The notes under the pieces are model-generated. The model saw nothing but the letters and a program-made list of their open reading frames with translations. It was not told where the DNA came from and did no database searches. A stretch of 6,039 nucleotides of DNA. It comes from Caldilineae bacterium. Its GTDB lineage: Bacteria; Chloroflexota; Anaerolineae; J102. The DNA lies in the NCBI GenBank assembly GCA_011176555.1, contig DUEF01000219.1, forward strand, positions 1 to 6,039. Direction: 5' to 3'. Position numbers and translations under genes: made by a program. Below are positions 1 through 5,705 of this stretch, one piece after another (the stretch's first letter is position 1; each line of letters starts with the position of its first letter).

Positions 1-1000
1 ATTCGACGATGACGGTGTGCGTGCCGCCGCCGACACTATCAAACTGGCCGATGTAAGTGGGCGCGCCGTCGGCGTCATGCCATTCGTCGATGATCGCCCG
101 GCCATCGACATACACCCGTACGCCATCACTGACGTAGGCGTAAAATTTGTGGATGCCGCCTTCGAGATAGGCCTGTCGCGTCCAGCGAGCACTAAAATTG
201 TCGCCAGGAACGAGGGGATCGGGAGAACCGAGACTCCAATTATGATCCAGATTGGTTTCCTCGCGAATGACCAAGGGCGAGCCTTGTAAGTGAATGTCGT
301 TGAAATACTCAGCATGCCAAACATTGCCAGACGGTCTCCGATCCGCGCCGCCTTCACCCCGTCGTTCCCACCAGACATGTGCGAGGGCGTCTCCGCCTGC
401 CTGGAAATATTCCACTGTGATCGTGTGATTGCCGGCGCCAACATTCTTGAATGTCCCCGAGTAAGTTTGAGCGGAGCTCACACGCCACTGATCGATGACG
501 CCCCAGCCATCCAGCTTGACCCGAACGCCGTCATCGGCCGTGGCGTAAAAGGTGTAATCGCCGCCCTCAAAATACAGCGTGCGAGTCCAGCGCACCGAAA
601 AGTTGGTTCCGGCCAGGCCCGGCGCGGGGGAGGCCCCGCCCCAGTGGAAGTTGATGTCGGGATCGTCGCGCACGACCAGGGGAGATCCTTGCAAATCCTG
701 ATTCGGGAAGTATTCGCCTTTCCAGCCCTGAATGTGTACCGGCGGTGGCGGCGGCGCTGCCGGCCCGACAACGGGAATGTCGGCGCGGGCGTCTTGCACG
801 GCTAAAAGTTCGCCATACACCCAGCCAAGTTGATTATTGACACCAGCGATTTGGTACCAGTCTCCCGGCGCATTGCGCCCGGTAATGATGTAGGATTCAC
901 CTTGTAAGGCCTGTCCGATGACAGGATGTTCTGTACCTGGCCCACTGCGTACATTGGCCACGGTGGCGGTGATGATGCCGGAGGTTTGCGTGTAAGTCAT
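1..1000 (-). CDS. SH3b and tandem PA14 domain protein, C-terminus beyond left edge
   Basis: The reverse strand is open without interruption for 333 codons from ATG at 1000 to the window edge. Residues ~8-68 form a bacterial SH3 (SH3b) domain, with the NVRSGPGT motif and the late GWVYGELL strand. A linker with five consecutive prolines (83-87) follows. PA14 domain 1 spans ~92-214 (GEYFPNQDLQGSPLV, NFSVRWTRTLYFEGG, ADDGVRVKLDG). PA14 domain 2 starts at ~226 and is incomplete (AEYFNDIHLQGSPLV, NFSARWTR, SDGVRVYVDG). The PA14 family is a beta-barrel often linked to carbohydrate or surface binding, and SH3b often binds cell wall or peptides; the actual ligand here is unknown. The start is firm: AGGAG at 1009-1013 lies 8 nt upstream and an in-frame TGA sits at 1019-1021. 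Oddly, the N-terminus (MTYTQTSGIITATVANVRSG) has no signal peptide, unlike most proteins of this design. The protein may be exported by another route, be part of a larger complex, or act inside the cell. Confidence 0.9.
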   Translation of the reverse strand, partial: MTYTQTSGIITATVANVRSGPGTEHPVIGQALQGESYIITGRNAPGDWYQIAGVNNQLGWVYGELLAVQDARADIPVVGPAAPPPPPVHIQGWKGEYFPNQDLQGSPLVVRDDPDINFHWGGASPAPGLAGTNFSVRWTRTLYFEGGDYTFYATADDGVRVKLDGWGVIDQWRVSSAQTYSGTFKNVGAGNHTITVEYFQAGGDALAHVWWERRGEGGADRRPSGNVWHAEYFNDIHLQGSPLVIREETNLDHNWSLGSPDPLVPGDNFSARWTRQAYLEGGIHKFYAYVSDGVRVYVDGRAIIDEWHDADGAPTYIGQFDSVGGGTHTVIVE

Positions 1001-1080
1001 GTTGATTGCTCCTGTCCGTCACCCAACATTGAAACATCGGGCTGATAGGCGAAACTTGGTCAAAAGGGCTGCCGGTGCGT

Positions 1081-1233
1081 ATGGCTTTTCATCGGATCGA
1101 TGGGCAACGATACACTACAATGAGCCGCGGCCCGCGTCAAGTGCGCAACAACGGCGCTTATGCCGTGATCGGAGACGTTAGCGACCATGCCGGCGAGTAC
1201 ATGACCGACGGCAGCGTGGTGAGAGCATGTTGA
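1081..1233 (+). CDS. Doubtful 50-codon ORF with GXGXG-like motif
   Basis: This short plus-strand ORF runs from ATG 1081 (or ATG 1120, giving 37 codons) to TGA 1231-1233. Its second half reads NNGAYAVIGDVSDHAGEYMT followed by DGSVV. By eye this resembles one turn of the GXGXG beta-helix seen in glutamate synthase and formylmethanofuran dehydrogenase subunit C (G-D-x-G-D-x-x-G-x-x-M-x-G-G). One turn is far too short to be a working domain. The frame is open back to a TGA at 1030-1032, with no other likely start. AAGGG at ~1064-1068 is about 12 nt from ATG 1081, further than usual, and ATG 1120 has no Shine-Dalgarno sequence. It lies opposite the presumed promoter region of the minus-strand gene. 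It may be a decayed remnant, a small unrecognised peptide, or chance; I have no independent support for expression. Confidence 0.2.
   Translation: MAFHRIDGQRYTTMSRGPRQVRNNGAYAVIGDVSDHAGEYMTDGSVVRAC
1112..1140 (-). promoter_or_regulatory. Candidate sigma70 promoter for the SH3b-PA14 gene
   Basis: On the reverse strand TTGACG (1140-1135, 5 of 6 to the -35 consensus) is followed after 17 nt by TAGTGT (1117-1112, only 3 of 6 to the -10). Transcription would begin near 1105 and give a leader of about 105 nt. The -35 is good and the -10 weak. It lies downstream of the tRNA terminator, which is why a separate promoter is expected here. Confidence 0.35.
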
Positions 1234-1234
1234 G

Positions 1235-1266
1235 CAAAATAAAAAACCCCCGGCAGTGACCGGGGG
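1235..1266 (-). terminator. Intrinsic terminator of the tRNA-Gln unit
   Basis: On the reverse strand a perfect 7-bp GC stem (CCCCCGG / CCGGGGG, arms at 1266-1260 and 1253-1247) with a 6-nt loop is followed directly by TTTTTTATTTT (1246-1236). It begins 15 nt after the tRNA 3' end, as expected for a stand-alone tRNA transcript. On the plus strand only four T residues follow the hairpin (1268-1271), so it is mainly a minus-strand signal. Confidence 0.9.
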
Positions 1267-1281
1267 CTTTTCCTGGAGAGG

Positions 1282-1353
1282 CTGGGGGACAGGGATTCGA
1301 ACCCCGACTAAGTGATCCAGAGTCACCCGTACTGCCAATTATACGATCCCCCA
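1282..1353 (-). tRNA. tRNA-Gln, anticodon CTG
   Basis: This 72-nt tRNA reads on the reverse strand. It has acceptor arms TGGGGGA (from 1353) and TCCCCCA (to 1283), with discriminator G at 1282. The D arm is GTA/TAC. The anticodon arm is GGTGA-CTCTGGA-TCACT, with anticodon CTG that reads CAG codons. The T arm is CGGGG-TTCGAAT-CCCTG with one G-T pair. The weak first pair (T1-A72) and G73 are identity features known for glutaminyl tRNAs. CCA is not encoded: the next genomic bases are CCT, so the end must be added by nucleotidyltransferase. A promoter lies just upstream and a terminator just downstream, so it is a single-gene transcription unit. Confidence 0.97.
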
Positions 1354-1366
1354 GCAACGATAAAGA

Positions 1367-1395
1367 AGTATAGCAGGCGTCGCGGGATTGGGCAA
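1367..1395 (-). promoter_or_regulatory. Promoter of tRNA-Gln
   Basis: The reverse strand carries TTGCCC (1395-1390, 4 of 6), a 17-nt spacer, and TATACT (1372-1367, 5 of 6) preceded by TGC, an extended -10. The -10 ends 13 nt before the first tRNA base. The transcript would therefore begin about 7 nt upstream of the mature 5' end, leaving a very short leader for RNase P to remove. Confidence 0.75.
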
Positions 1396-1525
1396 GTTTT
1401 TGGAACGAGTTGGGTGCGTTTCAAATTCGGGGCAAGTCGCTAAGAGGCTCGCGTAGCCGAAATTCGTTGCGCTGAAGCCCCCGTGGCCGTGTGTTGTTAT
1501 GAGAGATAATCAGAAACTCGATAAG

Positions 1526-1554
1526 TTGTATCTGCCCCAGGGATATGACAAAAT
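1526..1554 (+). promoter_or_regulatory. Weak candidate promoter for the acetyltransferase
   Basis: TTGTAT (1526-1531) and CAAAAT (1549-1554) are separated by 17 nt, with 3 of 6 and 4 of 6 consensus matches. The surrounding 1500-1560 stretch is the most AT-rich part of the gap and lies between divergent genes, so a plus-strand promoter is expected about here. The exact hexamers are uncertain. The rest of 1396-1525 shows nothing I can support. Confidence 0.25.
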
Positions 1555-1621
1555 AGGGGAGAAATGACGAAAAAATCGCCGGAACCGCTGAGGCGCTCAG
1601 GCGCACCGATAGCCACCCATC

Positions 1622-2395
1622 ATGAACAATCAAGAAATTCTCGCTCTGTTCGACGCCCAGGAGCGCCGCAATGTTACATTCCCCGATATGCGCAGAGATG
1701 TGTGCGCTCACGTGGTGCGCTACGTAGGAACGCCATCCAACCCCAGCTTTGTTTTGTACAGCCATCTCAACAAAACAAATGCCGATGGCGCTATCCAGGA
1801 GCAAATCGACTTCTTCTCGCAACGACAACTGTCCTTCGAATGGAAAGTCTACGACCACGATAAACCCAGCGATCTACTCAAACGGCTGCTAGACAGCGGT
1901 TTTGAACTGGAAGACACAGATGCGGTGATGGTGCTGGATGTGCATGATGCGCCCGCCACCCTTCTACCGTCCCCCAACGTCGATGTACGACCGGTCACGC
2001 GGCCGGAGGGGTTGGATGATGTCAGGCGGGTCGAGGAGCAGGTGTGGGGTGGGGATTTTGATCGGATTCAGGGGCGATTGCGCGCTCACTTGCAGATTCC
2101 CGGCTTGCTCAGCGTGTACGTGGCCTATGTCGACGATACACCCGCCTGCGCCGGTTGGACCTACTACAACGCCAACAGCGACTTCGCCGGTCTGTGGGGT
2201 GGCTCCACCCTGGAGCAATACCGTGGTCGCGGTCTGTACACCGCCCTGCTCGCCGCGCGCGTCCAGGAGGCGATCCGCCGCGGACGGCGCTTTCTCACCA
2301 TCGACGCCAACCCCATGAGCCAACCCATCGTCAGCCGCTATGGCTTCCGTCTGTTGGCGTACGCTCATGCGTGTAGATGGAAAAACGTAACTTGA
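1622..2395 (+). CDS. GNAT-family N-acetyltransferase, two-part
   Basis: This 257-residue protein probably transfers an acetyl group from acetyl-CoA to an unidentified amine in the cytoplasm. The C-terminal half (~121-257) is a GNAT domain. It includes strand SVYVAYVDDTPACAGW (164-179), then the acetyl-CoA pyrophosphate loop Q199-Y-R-G-R-G204 followed by helix LYTALLAARVQEA, then FLTIDAN (224-230) and the late RYGFRLL segment (239-245). Residues 1-120 form a separate conserved N-terminal part with EWKVYDHD (73-80) and DLLKRLLDSGFE (84-95); such N-terminal halves occur in double-GNAT-fold proteins and may be a degenerate GNAT copy. The start is bounded by an in-frame TAG at 1610-1612, and ATG 1622 is the first start after it, but no Shine-Dalgarno sequence precedes it. 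No terminator is visible after the stop; the promoter of the next gene begins 25 nt later. The substrate cannot be predicted from sequence. Confidence 0.88.
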   Translation: MNNQEILALFDAQERRNVTFPDMRRDVCAHVVRYVGTPSNPSFVLYSHLNKTNADGAIQEQIDFFSQRQLSFEWKVYDHDKPSDLLKRLLDSGFELEDTDAVMVLDVHDAPATLLPSPNVDVRPVTRPEGLDDVRRVEEQVWGGDFDRIQGRLRAHLQIPGLLSVYVAYVDDTPACAGWTYYNANSDFAGLWGGSTLEQYRGRGLYTALLAARVQEAIRRGRRFLTIDANPMSQPIVSRYGFRLLAYAHACRWKNVT

Positions 2396-2419
2396 ACCTG
2401 GCTGGGACGCCTCCGTCGA

Positions 2420-2449
2420 TTGTCATCCGAACCACCGCCATGTTATACT
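2420..2449 (+). promoter_or_regulatory. Strong sigma70-like promoter for the antiporter
   Basis: TTGTCA (2420-2425, 5 of 6) and TATACT (2444-2449, 5 of 6) are 18 nt apart. Transcription would begin around 2456 and leave a leader of roughly 178 nt before the antiporter start at 2634. This is the best plus-strand promoter in the window and gives the antiporter its own transcription unit. Confidence 0.7.
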
Positions 2450-2470
2450 TTGGTTCTTGACGATACAAGG

Positions 2471-2588
2471 TGACTACCAAGGTCGCCCGCGAGAGTGACC
2501 ATCAGCATCAAAAACATCCGCAGATTGCTCAGATTAGCAAGATTCTTGTCTTTCATCTGTGGAGAAACAGAGAAGGGCTTGGTGGTCA
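2471..2588 (+). repeat. Inverted-repeat-bounded element in the antiporter leader
   Basis: The ends TGACTACCAAG (2471-2481) and CTTGGTGGTCA (2578-2588) are inverted copies that differ at one position, which would be a G-U pair in RNA. Inside are three small hairpins: GGTCGC/GTGACC (2481-2486 with 2495-2500, one G-U), TTGCT/AGCAA (2525-2529 with 2536-2540) and TCTGT/ACAGA (2556-2560 with 2567-2571). The middle has CAGATT twice and GATT again (2521-2544), a wording typical of short dispersed repeats in environmental genomes. It is therefore either a dispersed palindromic repeat or a structured 5' leader RNA. A 63-codon frame starting GTG at 2470 crosses it but is not convincing as a gene. Confidence 0.45.
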
Positions 2589-2633
2589 CGGCGTAAGTGG
2601 AAAGCCGATTCCATGGTTCTGCCTGGAGGATTT

Positions 2634-4262
2634 ATGGAAGCGCTCTTGTCTTTTGAACTAACCATTGTCGAACTCCTCCTTATCGTGTCTGTGGTGGCGG
2701 TTCTCGCCCGGCGGATTCGCGTTCCTTACACTGTGGTGCTGGTGTTGGTGGGGCTGCTCCTCTCTTTCCAGGATGCTTTGCATTTCGAACTGACGCCGGA
2801 AATCATCTTACTGATCATCCTGCCGCCCCTGGTCTTCGAGGCAGCGTTGCACATCGAGGTCAAGATCCTGCGTCAGGTATTGGGGCCGGTCTTACTGTTG
2901 GCGATTCCCGGTGTTCTCATCGTCACTTTTCTTGTAGGCGGCACGCTGGATATATTGTCTCCCCAGATCGGATGGCAAACGGCGCTGGTTTTCGGCGCGC
3001 TCATCGCCGCCACCGACCCGGTTGCAGTCGTATCACTCTTTAAGACGTTGGGCGCGCCCAGGCGGTTGGCGACGCTGGTGGAATCTGAAAGTATTTTCAA
3101 CGACGGCACAACCATCGTCATCTTCCATATCATCGTTAGCGTTCTCTTTGTCGCAGATGTCACTGCGCACGGCGGTGGTGCGATCGATGCCAATGTGGTC
3201 GACTTTATCGGGAAAAGCGTTTTTGAGTTCATTCGTGTAGCCTTGGGGGGTGTCGCTATCGGCGTGGTATTTGGCATCGTCGGCGACCGCGTCTTCTCTT
3301 TGATCGACGACCACCTGATCGAAGTCACGGTAAGCACGGTTATCGCTTATGGTTCCTATGTGCTGGCCGAGAGTTTTCACTTGAGCGGCGTTCTGGCCGT
3401 CGTCATGGCCGGCATCATTGTCGGCATGCGCAGTTCGGGCACAATGTCGCCCACGACCCGTATGGTGCTCATCAACTTCTGGGAGTATGTCGCCTTTCTG
3501 GCCAACAGCATCATCTTTATCCTGATAGGCATGGAAGTGCAATTCAGCTCCCTCGTTTCTGGGTTTTTCCTGATCATCGCTGCGGTCGGGGCCGTTCTCC
3601 TGGCGCGGGGCGTCTCCGTTTACGGTTTAAGCTTGATCAACAATCTATTCAGTCACGAAAAAGTCTCGTTCAAATACCAACATGTTTTGTTCTGGGGCGG
3701 ATTACGCGGGGCGGTGAGCCTCGCGCTTGTGCTCAGCCTGAGCCGTGATATTCCAAACCGAGATATCCTGATCAACATGACCTTTGGCGTCGTTCTGTTC
3801 ACGCTGCTCGTGCAGGCGACCACCATCGGCGGACTATTGAACCGCCTGGGGCTGGTCGGGCGTCCCCAAGCGGAACTGGACTACGAACAAATCCAGGGGC
3901 GTTTGCTGGCGGCGCGTGCTGCCAGACAACGGTTGAGTGAGCTGCACAATGCCGGCGTTGTGGATCCGCATGCCTGGGAAGTTGTCAGCGCACAACTTAC
4001 CCAACGCATCGATAGGCTGCAAACCAAACTCACCGAATTCGCCACCGCCAACCCCCAAGTCGTCGAAAAGATCATTCACTCCACCCAGCGTGAAGTGCTG
4101 CGAACACAACGCGCAGCCATTTTGGATTTGCAACGCGAGGGCGTCATTTCAGAAGCCGTTGCACACGAATTGTATGAAGAAATTGATGTGGCGATGGACG
4201 AAACCCTGTGTCTTGATCCGAACCCCGCCTCCAGTCGCGCCGACGCGACCGGCAGTGGGTGA
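2634..4262 (+). CDS. CPA1/NhaP-type cation:proton antiporter
   Basis: This 542-residue inner-membrane protein probably exchanges cytoplasmic Na+ (or K+) for external protons, serving pH and salt balance. Residues 8-402 hold about 12-13 hydrophobic segments. Family motifs appear in order: LPPLVFEAAL (63-72), ATDPVAVVSL (126-135) with D128, ESESIFNDG (150-158) with the N156-D157 ion-binding pair of NhaP proteins, and GGLRGAVSLAL (355-365) with conserved R358. The last ~135 residues (408-542) form a soluble, charged, helix-rich tail, common in NhaP and often regulatory. I chose ATG 2634 because GGAGG lies at 2625-2629 (a short 4-nt spacer) and the first membrane helix follows at once. An in-frame ATG at 2613 and GTG at 2559 would add charged, tryptophan-rich residues and are less likely. 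Its own promoter and long leader precede it, and a terminator-like hairpin follows. Ion preference cannot be read from the sequence. Confidence 0.93.
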   Translation: MEALLSFELTIVELLLIVSVVAVLARRIRVPYTVVLVLVGLLLSFQDALHFELTPEIILLIILPPLVFEAALHIEVKILRQVLGPVLLLAIPGVLIVTFLVGGTLDILSPQIGWQTALVFGALIAATDPVAVVSLFKTLGAPRRLATLVESESIFNDGTTIVIFHIIVSVLFVADVTAHGGGAIDANVVDFIGKSVFEFIRVALGGVAIGVVFGIVGDRVFSLIDDHLIEVTVSTVIAYGSYVLAESFHLSGVLAVVMAGIIVGMRSSGTMSPTTRMVLINFWEYVAFLANSIIFILIGMEVQFSSLVSGFFLIIAAVGAVLLARGVSVYGLSLINNLFSHEKVSFKYQHVLFWGGLRGAVSLALVLSLSRDIPNRDILINMTFGVVLFTLLVQATTIGGLLNRLGLVGRPQAELDYEQIQGRLLAARAARQRLSELHNAGVVDPHAWEVVSAQLTQRIDRLQTKLTEFATANPQVVEKIIHSTQREVLRTQRAAILDLQREGVISEAVAHELYEEIDVAMDETLCLDPNPASSRADATGSG

Positions 4263-4290
4263 AAACACAGGCCCGCCTGAAAAGTTAAGG

Positions 4291-4347
4291 ATCAAGTGTA
4301 AGGATTAAGAGTCGCTTCCTGTGGCCTCTTAATCCTTGATTTTTGTT
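4291..4347 (+). terminator. Palindromic terminator after the antiporter
   Basis: A perfect 12-bp inverted repeat, AAGGATTAAGAG (4300-4311) and CTCTTAATCCTT (4326-4337), with a 14-nt loop is followed by GATTTTTGTT. Five more outer pairs (ATCAA 4291-4295 with TTGAT 4336-4340) are possible across a bulge. It starts about 40 nt after the antiporter stop. The stem is AT-rich and the T tract interrupted, so termination may be partial. The wording also resembles short palindromic repeats scattered in intergenic DNA. Confidence 0.6.
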
Positions 4348-4364
4348 CGTTGAAGAGATAAACT
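4336..4364 (+). promoter_or_regulatory. Candidate promoter for glyA
   Basis: TTGATT (4336-4341, 4 of 6) and TAAACT (4359-4364, 4 of 6) are 17 nt apart, predicting a start near 4371 and a leader of about 29 nt. The -35 overlaps the right arm and T tract of the preceding terminator-like hairpin, so the two signals share bases. No glycine riboswitch or other structured leader fits in the short space that remains. Confidence 0.4.
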
Positions 4365-4399
4365 GACCCAATCAAACACTCAAACCAAAGGAAAGCGTC

Positions 4400-5692
4400 A
4401 TGTCAAATCAGCCCCCCCTTAAAACCCTTCTCCCCTGGCACGAATCGCCCGACCCGCGCGAGGCTTTACGTCAATCGGATCCGACCGTGTTCGACATCAT
4501 CGAACGTGAGCGCCGACGCCAGCAGGACCATATCGAGCTGATCGCCTCTGAAAACTATGTCAGCGAAGCTGTACTGGCGGCGATGGGCTCTGTCTTCACC
4601 AACAAATACGCCGAAGGTTTGCCCGGCGCTCGTTATTACGGCGGCTGCGAATTCGCCGATCAAATCGAGCAACTGGCTATCGACCGGGCCAAACAACTCT
4701 TCGGCGCCGAACACGCCAATGTCCAGCCTCATGCCGGCTCCCCCGCCAATGAAGCCGCCTACATGGCCGTGCTCAAACCGGGCGACCGCGTGCTGGGCAT
4801 GAAATTGGATCATGGCGGGCATCTCTCCCACGGCGCTCGCTTCAATGTCAGCGGCAAAACCTACGAGTTCCATGCCTATGGGGTGGAACGCGAGACGGAA
4901 ATGTTGAATTACGACACCATCCGAGAACTGGCATTGGAAGTGCGACCGCGCATGATTCTGGTGGGAGCCAGCGCTTACCCCCGCAAAATCGAATTTGAGC
5001 CGCTTCGAGCCATCGCCGATGAGGTGGACGCCATTTTGATGATGGACATGGCCCATATTGCCGGTCTCGTGGCCGCCAAACTGCACCCGGACCCGGTCCC
5101 CTATTGCGATCTGGTCACATCCACCACTCACAAAACCCTGCGCGGCGCGCGCGGCGGCCTGATCCTCAGCAAGGCGGAATTGGCGCGTAAGGTGGACAAG
5201 GCGGTCTTCCCCGGACTCCAGGGTGGCCCGCTCCTGCATCAGATCGCTGGCAAGGCTGTGGCCTTTGGCGAGGCGCTGCGCCCTGAGTTCACGGCCTATG
5301 CGCAGGCTATCATCGACAATATGCAGGCAATGGCCGATGAACTGAAGGCGAACGGCCTGCGTCTGGTGTCGGGCGGCACTGACAACCACCTGGTGTTGGT
5401 GGATGTGACGCCCTTCGGCATCGGCGGCGGTGTGGCCGAGGACGCGCTGGGGCGCGCCGGCATCACTGTCAACAAGAACCTGCTTCCCTACGACGAGCGC
5501 AAACCCAACGATCCCAGCGGCATCCGCCTGGGCTCACCGGCCATGACCACGCGCGGTTTGGGTGTTGAGGAATTCCGGCAGATGACGCGCTGGATGGTCG
5601 AGATACTACGAGCGCCCGAGGACCAGGAACTCGGCCGGCGCATTGCCGGTGAGGTCAAGGCGATGTTGACTGACTTCCCGGTTCCCGCCTGA
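4400..5692 (+). CDS. glyA: Serine hydroxymethyltransferase
   Basis: This cytoplasmic PLP enzyme of 430 residues interconverts serine plus tetrahydrofolate with glycine plus 5,10-methylenetetrahydrofolate, the main source of one-carbon units. Visible family features are ELIASEN (46-52), GARYYGG (76-82) with the Y79-Y80 pair, GGHLSHG (139-145) with the histidine that stacks on PLP, MDMAHIAGL (215-223) with D216 and H219, STTHKTLRG (241-249) with the PLP-binding lysine K245, and SGIRLGSPAMTTRG (373-386) with substrate-carboxylate R376. The core is complete; there is an N-terminal extension of roughly 15 residues compared with E. coli GlyA. One departure is HAGSPANEA (111-119), where most bacteria have HSGSQAN or HSGAQAN. 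The start is supported by AAGGA ending 7 nt before ATG 4400. trpF follows after 13 nt with no terminator, suggesting one operon. Confidence 0.98.
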   Translation: MSNQPPLKTLLPWHESPDPREALRQSDPTVFDIIERERRRQQDHIELIASENYVSEAVLAAMGSVFTNKYAEGLPGARYYGGCEFADQIEQLAIDRAKQLFGAEHANVQPHAGSPANEAAYMAVLKPGDRVLGMKLDHGGHLSHGARFNVSGKTYEFHAYGVERETEMLNYDTIRELALEVRPRMILVGASAYPRKIEFEPLRAIADEVDAILMMDMAHIAGLVAAKLHPDPVPYCDLVTSTTHKTLRGARGGLILSKAELARKVDKAVFPGLQGGPLLHQIAGKAVAFGEALRPEFTAYAQAIIDNMQAMADELKANGLRLVSGGTDNHLVLVDVTPFGIGGGVAEDALGRAGITVNKNLLPYDERKPNDPSGIRLGSPAMTTRGLGVEEFRQMTRWMVEILRAPEDQELGRRIAGEVKAMLTDFPVPA

Positions 5693-5697
5693 ACCGG
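5678..5697 (+). promoter_or_regulatory. Hairpin over the glyA stop, near the trpF start
   Basis: CCGGTT (5678-5683) and AACCGG (5692-5697) form a perfect 6-bp stem around an 8-nt loop. It covers the glyA stop codon (5690-5692) and touches the only Shine-Dalgarno-like bases of trpF (GGA, 5696-5698). It has no T tract, so it is not a terminator. A ribosome ending glyA would open it, which fits translational coupling of trpF to glyA; that role is inferred. Confidence 0.35.
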
Positions 5698-5705
5698 ATG
5701 ACGCC

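Noticed and set aside
17..805. Plus-strand ORFs of 90 and 171 codons at the left end
   Set aside because: They lie antisense to the well-supported SH3b-PA14 gene and show no recognisable domain; the minus-strand frame carries clear domain motifs throughout.
1060..1338. 92-codon minus-strand ORF
   Set aside because: It runs through the tRNA gene and its terminator, which excludes it as a real coding region.
1282..1353. tRNA-Gln as an attachment site for an integrated element
   Set aside because: No second copy of the tRNA 3' end and no integrase gene is visible in the window.
1421..1858. 145-codon minus-strand ORF
   Set aside because: It overlaps the N-terminal half of the acetyltransferase on the opposite strand, has no recognised motif, and its start lies inside that gene.
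2559..2633. N-terminal extension of the antiporter from GTG 2559 or ATG 2613
   Set aside because: The extra residues are charged and tryptophan-rich, they come from the repeat-like leader, and the GGAGG site fits ATG 2634 better.
2470..2661. 63-codon ORF starting GTG in the antiporter leader
   Set aside because: Its translation (KHPQIAQISKI and similar) looks like a translated dispersed repeat, and it ends inside the antiporter gene in another frame.
4262..4400. Glycine riboswitch upstream of glyA
   Set aside because: The 138-nt gap is largely taken up by the palindrome and promoter, and I see no tandem glycine-aptamer core sequences.
4466..5389. 307-codon minus-strand ORF opposite glyA
   Set aside because: It is a long antisense shadow caused by codon bias of glyA; it shows no domain and lies wholly within a certain gene.
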